From: Triticum aestivum
Lineage: Eukaryota; Streptophyta; Magnoliopsida; Poales; Poaceae
Direction: 5' to 3'
NCBI RefSeq assembly: GCF_018294505.1
Contig: NC_057813.1
Location: 317,133,077-317,197,076, forward strand
DNA length: 64,000 bases
Within the stretch, counting starts at the first letter, position 1. Each line of letters starts with the position of its first letter. Of this stretch, positions 57,047 to 64,000 are shown one piece after another. A model generated the notes under the pieces. That model did no database searches and had not been told where the DNA came from. It saw only the letters and a program-made list of their open reading frames with translations. Position numbers and translations under genes: made by a program.

Positions 57047-58743
57047 CAACTAGATATGAACTTCACATAAAGCAATGGGGAAAGCTTTGGCTGTAACAAT
57101 AAGTCATTATCGGTCTTTATAAATGGCGCAATGGGTTGACCGATATGTTCCGTAACAATTTTATTGCTAACAAGTAAATTACCCTTCTTCATTGGTATTT
57201 CAAAATTACTTATGAGAATATTTCTTATAGATGCATCAATAATGAAGTTGCGACCAAATCTAAAAAATAGGTAAATTACTCGCTATGCATACCTCTTCAA
57301 ACATGTTGGGAGAGCATGATGGTGGTGTGGCTTGAACAACATCTAGCTTCGTCTTTGGATGACTCTCCAACGCCTTTTCATCATCTTTTTCTTTATTCCA
57401 TGCATCATTACCTTGAAGATCCTTATGAGCCGAACTTTGTTCGGCTACTTGCTCTTGTCCTTGAGGCTTGTCAATTTCTACGACATGGAACTCATAGGGT
57501 AGGAAGTAGGTTCCATTAACTTCCGAAGAAATCAAGCATGGTTGTTTTGCTATGCTTGCCATGCCCTTTCTCAATAATGCTTGCCTCTTTGGATTTGATG
57601 GATTCGGAATATATACTACTTGATTCGGCTTTTTCAACCGAAGCACTTTTCAAGTTCCGAATCATCCTTCTTTTCATTGGTACTACCAATTGGCAATGCT
57701 TCTTTTATCTGAGCCAATTCTTTTTCTATTTGTTTCTGGCGGCGAGTGGAAAAATTGGCTTTAAGCCTTTTCTCAATTTCAGCCTACTTTGGATATGATT
57801 GCCCCCCAATGTTTTTAGAATCTTTCGCCAATGACACATGGGTGTTGCCGAAATTTTGCACTAGTGTAGGGGGTGTATAATATGATGTAGTACTAGGTGA
57901 AGGCATATGCATTGTTGTAAAACCATATTTTTGCTTGCCAATTTTATCAATTGGCAAAGATTCATCTTCTTTCCAAACTCTAGCTTTTATTGCATTATAA
58001 TCAAGAACTAGCCCCTTATCATGTTCTTGAAAGCAAAGAGCAGTAATCTTATTATTTCGAGCTATATCCCTTTTTAATTTAGTCACTTCCTATTCTGTAA
58101 GGGATTGTTCCACAATACTTTTAGATTCTTTCGACATTAAAATGTTGTTGAAATTATGCAATTGCGTAGAGGACGCATTATATGCTACAACATTAGATGA
58201 TGGCATGTGCACTGCTGCAAAATTTTCACTTATTCGGCTATGACTATGAAGGTGTGGAGCCGAATTATGAGCATCTACAATTGTATACGGTGCCGAATAA
58301 TTACTAACATGAGGTGTAGCATATGACGGTTGGGAATAACTGGCCGAATAGCTAGTAGTAGCATGGCCAATTCTCTCATTCATCGGCATGGTTGGATTAG
58401 TATATTGCACATTACTCGCCAACGAATAAAAGGGTGAAACACTTTCTTGCATGGCATTGGAAATCCTAACATGAGATGTTTCAAATTTATTAACCAAACT
58501 CACCATGTTGTTCATCGGCATAACGATTTGTGGGGTTGCTGATGCATGAGAGTTGGGATACATATGGCGCATGTTACTAGTACCATAAGAAGTTGAAGCA
58601 TGTAAATTACTTTGAATCGGCCTATGCACGTAATTAGATGCATGATTGAACAAACTAGGGCTGACCGATATAGTATACTCATTGAATGATCTGGTAACAC
58701 CGTATGAATTATTTTCATCTACAGTAGGGAATTGGGTATTCAT
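57047..58743 (-). pseudogene. gag of the Tat-like element, N-terminal part
   Basis: Read on the minus strand. The likely start is ATG at 58743, about 80 bases after the primer site; an in-phase ATG at 58791 is possible. The first 215 residues are Ser/Tyr/Asn/His-rich and low in complexity, ending at a TAG near 58090. After it come a Lys-rich helical part (58086-57784), a Lys/Glu/Gln stretch around 57780-57700 and a Pro/Lys segment (57646-57260) rich in acidic residues towards its end. The gag core continues beyond the solo LTR. I recognise no enzyme here. Confidence 0.55.
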
Positions 58744-58820
58744 ATTACCTTTGTAGATTGCAAACCCTAGATGACGATCTCTTCGTAGCAAGAACGAGCT
58801 GGAGACCGTTCAAAGCTTCG

Positions 58821-58839
58821 GTCCCCAGCGGAGTCGCCA
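58821..58839 (-). promoter_or_regulatory. Primer binding site of the Tat-like element
   Basis: The minus strand reads TGGCGACTCCGCTGGGGAC, seven bases after the end of the 5' LTR. The TGGCGA...GGGGA form is the type used by Tat/Ogre-like elements, probably for an arginine tRNA (from memory). Confidence 0.7.
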
Positions 58840-58846
58840 AAAAGTG

Positions 58847-59871
58847 TGTTCGCACACAAACATGTCACCGTGTACGCTCGACGCCGGGGGTGATGCACCG
58901 CAGCTCACTTCGAAGGAGACCTGTCCAGAAGCGCGGTACGCAAGCAATCCGGCGGGCGCTTTTGTAGTCCCGAAACCCCACCCGCCCGGGAGAGACCCCG
59001 TCAGGGCGCGCAGTGGCTATGGGCTGCCATAGGTCGACTTGATCGCCCCTAGGGCCTCGTGGATCGCCGCCCTGCAATAACAAGAACAAACGAAGAACGA
59101 GGAAGAAAAGAACTAGGGTTAAGGAGAAAAGTAAAAGATAAAAAGTGGTAGATAAATTGGTCGATTGTGTGTTGTTCAATCGGCCGTCACCCCTTAGGTA
59201 TATAAGAGGCGGCTGGACTCACTGTGCAAGCAAAAAGGCTTGGATTCACATCCAAAACACTAGTCAAATTCGGATTGGGTTTGTCCGAACTTTCCAAAAC
59301 TGTTCAGTATAAACTGGCTGCACCTTGCGGGTAATTTTTGATGTGGTAAAAACGTCGGATGGAAACAATCCCAAAAGCAATCTTGATCATTTCGACAAGA
59401 TGAACAACTTTTATGTTTAGCGTTTTTTGATCAAAGGACATCTTGAGGGTCAAATGGGTCACGCAAAACAGGCTATTCCCTCGCGCTACCCATCACACAT
59501 GCGTCTCGTGGGGCGCGCCACATCTCACCTCGTGACAGGCCTGCACTTTGATTGCTCTAACTTTTACATACGAACTCGTATCTAGATGATTTTTATATCA
59601 AAATCTATCATATTGACAAGGCGAAGACAATTCCTGTAGAATGTTTTTCCACATGAGGCCATCTTGGGGGCGTAATCAGCCGAATAGTGTTCTAAATACA
59701 AAATCTCAGTATTTCAAACACAACTTCGGTCTTCGAGATGAGATCGCATGGTGATGGCCCAAACTTCAAAGATGTTCATATGGACAATACATAACTATTT
59801 TATGTAGATCGCTTCTCCATTTGAGGCCATATTAATTAAGTTATTGATCGTGCCAAACTCTGGTGTCAACA
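58847..59871 (-). repeat. 5' LTR of the Tat-like element
   Basis: Minus strand from 59871 (TGTTGACACC) to 58847 (...GCGAACA). A TATA-like CTTATATACC (minus strand) lies at about 59197-59206, inside a conserved block also present in the other LTR near 50225-50240. Confidence 0.85.
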
Positions 59872-59876
59872 CCTAA

Positions 59877-60373
59877 ATCTATAGAGGCTCGGGAGAAGAG
59901 AGAGAAAGCAAAGGCAGCAAAGTCTTCCAAGGTACCAGGTGCCTCAGCTGTAAATCTCAAGACCAAGCAGGATCAGCTTAGCTATCTTCTTGAGGCCACG
60001 GTGAGAATTGAGAAAGGACTAGCCTCCCTAAATCAAAACCAAGAAAGTCTTGAGAGGATCATCGAAACAAAATTTTATGATCTAGACTTGAAGGTCACCG
60101 AAATTCAGACCATAGTTGAGAAACTTCAAGAAGAAGCAGAGGACATGAGAGGGAGAGCTACCACGGATGCATTTGAGAGAGTGCCAAGGGAACAAGTCTA
60201 TAGCTGTGCCAGCCAGGGACACAAGAGCTACCACTTCAGCACCTACAACCACTGCCCCCGTTGCCCCTCCCGTTGCAACTCCTCCAGTTCCTCAGACCTC
60301 AGCGGAAGATTTTGCAGATGTTGTCCTCTCCACACCATCTTCGCACACTGGAGCTCCCGGAGATCGTGCTTAG
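59877..60373 (+). pseudogene. ORF2 of the Sirevirus-like element, copy 2, last part
   Basis: The continuation of the ORF2 begun at 48294. It encodes a Lys/Ala-rich helix, the coiled-coil stretch (59960-60160) ending in DLDLKVTEIQ exactly as in copy 1, and a Pro/Ala/Thr-rich tail. A frameshift lies near 60185, and the tail is then open to the stop at 60371-60373. The close match to copy 1 over the coiled coil suggests this part was under constraint in the family. Confidence 0.75.
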
Positions 60374-60888
60374 AATGTCGCATAGCATTATGCATATTCA
60401 AGCTTTTTGGTAACTTGTTGCTAAAGGGGGAGAAAGTGTATAGATCATAGGCTTCGAGAGAGAGTGTGTTTTGCTTTATTTGCCTCTCTTGCTACTTCTT
60501 ATTTGCTTGTTTGGATGCTACATTATTTGCGCTTGTGTGTGAGATACTTCTATGATCATGTGTTTAATCATACTTTGCTTTAATGTGTGCTTGAAGAATG
60601 ATCTTATCACTTATGTATGATCATTCATGTTTGCCTTGGTGATGACTGCATATTTTTCATATTCTATCATTTTGAGCGCTCCACCGAGATGTATGTGACA
60701 TGGAAGAGTAACCCATGACCCTAATCGATTGTGCATTTGCATTCAAAAGCAAATTTTAAATAATGCACAAATTTAGGGGGAGCTCTTGCTTATCACATAC
60801 TTCTCAAAGGGACGATGTAATTCCTTGATATTATCATTTGTCGAAGTTTTGATCTATATGTTGTCATCAATACCAAAAAGGGGGAGAT
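60374..60888 (+). promoter_or_regulatory. 3' untranslated tail with three polypurine-like tracts, copy 2
   Basis: Tracts at 60423-60433 (AAAGGGGGAGA), 60774-60781 (AGGGGGA) and 60875-60887 (AAAAAGGGGGAGA). The last abuts the LTR. Order and spacing match copy 1. Confidence 0.65.
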
Positions 60889-61595
60889 TGAAAGTGCAAC
60901 TTATCCCTGGGTGGTTTTGGTAATTCATAACAACATATAGCTCATTGAACTGATAGCCATGCAAGTTATATGTTTCAGAAAGTTCAATAATTGGCATGGC
61001 ATGGACTAGAGATGTGGACCCCTGAAAATGCTAAGGACACATATTTGGTAAAAGCTCAAGACTCTTCATTCCCATTTTAGTGATCCAAGATCAGATTCAG
61101 TCCATAGGAAAAGCCAATACTATTAAAAGGGGATGAGGTGTTTTTTAATGGTCTACTTGCTCAAAATGCTTAGTGATATGCTCCAAAGCCCTCAACCACT
61201 TTCTCATATCCAAAATTTTCCTAAACCTAAAGTCAAACTCGGCCCCACCGATTTTATGCATCCGGCGCCACCGAGTTCACTTGACATAGCCATAGCCAGA
61301 AACCCTAATCAGTTTGGTCTTACCGGTGGGGATCTCGGTCTCACCGAGATGGGATTGCAAACTCTCTGTTTCCCTTCGTAATGTTTTGGTCATACTGAAA
61401 TGAGCGATCGGTCCCACCGAGTTCGCAATTCAAACTCTCTGTTTCCTTTTCATAAAGTTTCGATCTCACCGAAATGAGCAATCGGTCCCACCGAGTTTGC
61501 TTGACCAAGTCTCTGTTTTCTTATTGCTGAAATCGGTCACACCGAGTTCATGTGATCGGTCCCACCGAGATGAGGTTTTGCCCTAACCCTAGTGC
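60889..61595 (+). repeat. 3' LTR of the Sirevirus-like element, truncated
   Basis: Colinear with the first 700 bases of the 5' LTR and with the same TCGGTCCCACCGA-type motif array (61235-61575). Similarity stops at CTAGTGC (61595), where another LTR begins mid-sequence. About 950 bases including the TATA-like box are missing. Confidence 0.8.
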
Positions 61596-62349
61596 CTTGC
61601 CCTCGCGAGGCGAACGACACCAGGACCTCCCGAGGAGCAGCTTCCCGAGCCTGCCTCCCGAGGAGTGGAGATCTACATGTAGGTGCCCTGCCTCATGACG
61701 CCCGCAATGACATGAGCCATGACAACCAAGGCCAGGCGGGCGCCAGTGGGCGCAGAGGAAGAAAGTTTCCTCTTTGGCGCTAAGGAGGCAAGGACATATG
61801 CGGGTTCCCAAGGCATCCCCCAAAGGATTCCATTCTGGTGCAACGAGACCAAGACCACGAGATCGGCAAGACAGAGGTCACTGCCGAGCCCACAGATGCG
61901 TCATGGCCAGAAGCTTTACAGGGGAAGACCACTTTTCGTTAGGATAAGATTTACCTTTTGTCCCCTTTCAAATTAGCCGTTGTGGGATCGCTACCCGCCT
62001 AAGCTATGAGGGAAGAGGACAAAGGCTGCTATAAATATAGGCCAGTCTCCACTGTAGAGAGAGGTCGATGCATTCTCTCCCTTCGAGCCCTAACGAGGCA
62101 GCTCACCCATTGTACTAGTTCATCCTCATCCTCCTCACGAGGCAATCCACCATAATGTAGGAGCGGGGTTTTACACCGCAAGGTGGCCCGAACCTGGGTA
62201 AACTGTTGTGTCCCATCTTCCCCCCACTCGCACGAACTCGATGAGGCCAAGCTCTAAGGCATTGAGCTTGAGGCTCAAGCTAGGTTGGATCTTCGCACAT
62301 GCCCCAGAATTCAAACCTTGTTTGGGTCGACGGAGCCCTGATTCCGACA
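61596..62349 (+). repeat. LTR fragment of another gypsy-type element
   Basis: GC-rich sequence with CCTCGCGAGG-like palindromes, a TATA-like CTATAAATA at 62032-62040, a leader-like stretch and a terminal ...GATTCCGACA. Overall this looks like the 3' part of an LTR. The 5' part is missing at the junction with the Sirevirus-like LTR, and no internal region follows. Short frames within it are not convincing genes. Confidence 0.5.
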
Positions 62350-63034
62350 GTAGGAGAAAGATGCATGGTAGATCTAGTTGGAAGGAGATGCTATACCTAA
62401 CTAGTGGAGAGGGACGGAGAGCTACCTAGTGTAGACATAGGTGTGAGTGGGGAAGAGAGGAGAGAGAGATAAATAAAGTGAGGAAGAAGCTAGCTAGAGA
62501 GGAAGAGAGATCATTAATGGAGGATATGGCAGATGGGGGCATTAATGGGGAGGGAAGAGAGGTAGTAGGAGATGGAAGAACTAAGTGAGGGAGGGAGAGG
62601 AGGGAGAGTGGAGAGGGGAGGGGGAGGCTGGGAGGGAAAAGGTGGCTGCTATGCGTAGCATTAGCGCTTGAAGGCAAACGACGCTACTGCTAACCTCCAT
62701 AGCAGTAGCTCGTGTTGGTGGCCCAGCGCTACTGCTAACTTGGCCCCCCTGTGCTATCGTGCACACTTAGCGGTCACGGTGGGCCGCTGACAAGTGCTAC
62801 TGCTATGTTTTTAGTAGTAGCGCTGGTTTCTGCCAACCACTACTACTATGGGTAGCCCCTGTCGGTGGTGATGGGACCACTTAGCAGTAGCGCTGCCTGG
62901 TGCCCCAGCACTACTACTATTATACTACCTATAACGCATGTTTCCTCCCTGCGCTACTATTAAGTAGCAGTAGCGCCGCTACCCCAGGCAGGGTTAATGC
63001 TAAGATTCTATCTATAAGCTTTCTCCTAGTAGTG
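62350..63034. mobile_element. Right end of a CACTA transposon
   Basis: It ends TTTCTCCTAGTAGTG, the complement of a CACTACTAGGAGAAA terminal repeat as found in grass CACTA elements. The next three bases, GCC (63035-63037), would be the target duplication. Subterminal repeats of the type GCTACTGCTA and AGCAGTAGCGC occur in both orientations between 62645 and 62985. The left part (62420-62640) is purine-rich, with GA and GGA runs. No transposase is present. Confidence 0.75.
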
Positions 63035-63074
63035 GCCATATATAGTTCAATCCCACATCTCATCCGCCGGAAGG

Positions 63075-63330
63075 CTTGCACGATGGTGAAGCTACTCCTG
63101 GTACTTTGCGTATGCGGCGTGTGCCACCCTGCGAGAATACTTCTGCCTGAATGAGTCAATGGCTCGTCCTCTTGCATGCGCCAGAACACTTTTATATGAG
63201 TCATGAAGCTTTTGGTTGCAAAATGGGCATCGAAAGCACCCATCCCAAGTCCTAATACGCTTGTTATGAGTTCCCTCATAAAGCTCCCTGAGCTTTTGCC
63301 TCTTGTACCTCCTCTAGCCAAGTTTTTGCC
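63075..63330 (-). pseudogene. Zinc-finger (zf-XS-like) gene fragment
   Basis: On the minus strand one frame reads a Lys/Arg-rich lead, then FRCPFCNQKLHDSYKSVLAHA and an Arg/Gln-rich continuation that meets a stop near 63107. The C-P-F-C pair followed by an H-A about 15 residues later resembles the zf-XS finger of plant SGS3-like RNA-silencing proteins. Upstream (63330-63390) the frame has several stops, including a partly duplicated KRQKL stretch. The CACTA end cuts off anything beyond 63035. It could be a host gene exon or a captured piece. The assignment rests on the motif only. Confidence 0.35.
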
Positions 63331-63389
63331 TCTTTTACCTTCTCTAGCCATCTTCATCCTCGTTGTCGACATCATCAGATAGAACATAT

Positions 63390-63762
63390 ACAGACAGTAA
63401 AAAATGTGGCATCAGTATATTTTATAATAATGTGAATTTAGCAGTAGAGTTTATGAAACATAATATATCCTGTGACAGCGTGAACCCTGAATCATCAAGT
63501 GATCTTGATGAAAGAAATGGATAAATAGAGAGCACACAACTTACTGCAACAAAACTAAGGGTCTGATTGGTTTGCTACCAACAATTGGTAAAATCAAAAG
63601 TTGTAACACTTGGCAACCTTTTGTGGGACTGGCAAATGAACAATGGAATAGAAATTAATCTTTAGCGAACATTTGGCACCTGCCAAAATTTGGCATCAAA
63701 TCAGCTTTTCCATGCCGTAAAGTAGGATTGGGAATTTATAGAATTTATGGCTATTTTTTAAT
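63390..63762. other. AT-rich stretch without a recognised gene
   Basis: No supported reading frame. From about 63556 the sequence GGGTCTGATTGGTTTG resembles the start of a small hAT- or Tourist-like element, but I found no matching opposite end. It may be intron or flank of the fragment before it. Confidence 0.35.
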
Positions 63763-63764
63763 AC

Positions 63765-64000
63765 TCCCTCCATTCCAGAATATAAGGTGTATTGGTTTCC
63801 ATGCAAGTCAACCGTTTCAATGTTTTACCAAGATTATAGAATAAAATAATATCATCTGCAATACCTAATAGACAAAATATGAAACTACTTTTCATGATGG
63901 ATCAAATGATATAAATTTCATATTATGGATATTGGTATGCTTTTCTAAAAGCTCAGTCAAACATGGGCTCGTTTGACTTTTCAAAAACAAATACACCTTA
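63765..64000. mobile_element. Stowaway-like MITE, right end outside the window
   Basis: After a TA at 63763-63764 the sequence begins CTCCCTCCATTCCAGAATAT, the terminal repeat of Stowaway (Tc1/Mariner) elements. The window ends in AATACACCTTA, which is complementary to the TAAGGTGTATT a few bases after the left terminus. The right terminal repeat therefore starts at the very edge. It has no coding capacity. Confidence 0.85.

Larger units (their letters stand above)
49877..59871 (-). mobile_element. Tat-like Ty3/gypsy element, minus strand, with reduced pol
   Basis: About 10 kb including a 3-kb solo LTR. The two LTRs (about 1025 bases) read TGTTGACACCAGAG to ...GCGAACA on the minus strand. 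Flanks are CCTAC (49872-49876) and CCTAA (59872-59876), a 4/5 matching target duplication. The primer site on the minus strand is TGGCGACTCCGCTGGGGAC, and the polypurine tract is CAGGGGGGCATG. A large gag region is present, but pol is reduced to a remnant of RT and RNase H. Tat-like placement is inferred from the primer site type and the RNase H form. Confidence 0.8.
31797..61595 (+). mobile_element. Sirevirus-like pol-less LTR retrotransposon, split by two insertions
   Basis: With the inserted elements set aside, about 9 kb remain: 5' LTR, Met-tRNA primer site, gag with CCHC knuckle, a long non-coding stretch, ORF2, polypurine tracts and a truncated 3' LTR. No protease, integrase, RT or RNase H motif was found in it, so it would depend on proteins from another element. 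Gag, LTR motifs and primer site suggest the Ty1/copia Sirevirus lineage; this is inference. The 5' flank is GGAAG (31792-31796). The 3' LTR is cut at 61595, so no target duplication can be checked. Confidence 0.75.

Noticed and set aside
62929..63387. A 152-residue minus-strand protein across the CACTA end
   Set aside because: It crosses the transposon terminus and is in a different frame from the CPFC motif, so it is likely accidental.

Overview
This window looks like repeat-filled intergenic DNA from a large grass genome, most likely a Triticeae species (wheat, goatgrass, barley or rye). That is an inference from the kinds and nesting of transposable elements: long-LTR Ty3/gypsy chromoviruses, Sirevirus-like elements with caccgag-rich LTRs, a CACTA end and a Stowaway end. 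I found no intact host gene, no rRNA or tRNA gene and no CRISPR array. Nearly every coding trace belongs to a mobile element and is broken. Family names are not assigned because no library search was possible.

Layout. (1) 1-21560: three same-strand copies (A, B, C) of a CRM-like Ty3/gypsy chromovirus in tandem, with a single LTR between neighbours. Copy A has lost its protease and RT region and carries about 3.4 kb of foreign DNA there, including a 500-bp tandem repeat. (2) 21561-25769: the 3' part of a Sirevirus-like element (ORF2, polypurine tracts, LTR). (3) 25770-28417: a roughly 245-bp triplicated repeat, a B3-domain-like gene fragment with an intron, and non-coding DNA. (4) 28418-31796: two minus-strand remnants of the CRM-like family. 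(5) 31797-61595: one Sirevirus-like element with gag and ORF2 but no recognisable pol. It is split by two later insertions: a Tekay-type chromovirus (34461-45258, target duplication ATGAA) in gag, and a minus-strand Tat-like gypsy element (49877-59871, target duplication CCTAC/CCTAA) in ORF2. The Tat-like element itself holds a minus-strand solo LTR (53994-57041, target duplication CTACC). (6) 61596-64000: a gypsy LTR fragment, a CACTA right end, a zinc-finger-like gene fragment and the left part of a Stowaway MITE.

How the parts relate. The nesting gives a relative order. The minus-strand CRM-like remnant is older than the Sirevirus-like element, which is older than the Tekay and Tat-like elements. 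The solo LTR is younger than the Tat-like element. The most unusual points are the LTR-sharing array with mosaic copies, the pol-less gag plus ORF2 element present twice, its palindromic TCGGT-N3-ACCGA motif arrays and repeated polypurine tracts, and the excess of stop codons at likely former glutamine codons in the Tekay element. I saw no clear sign of an undescribed defence or regulatory system.
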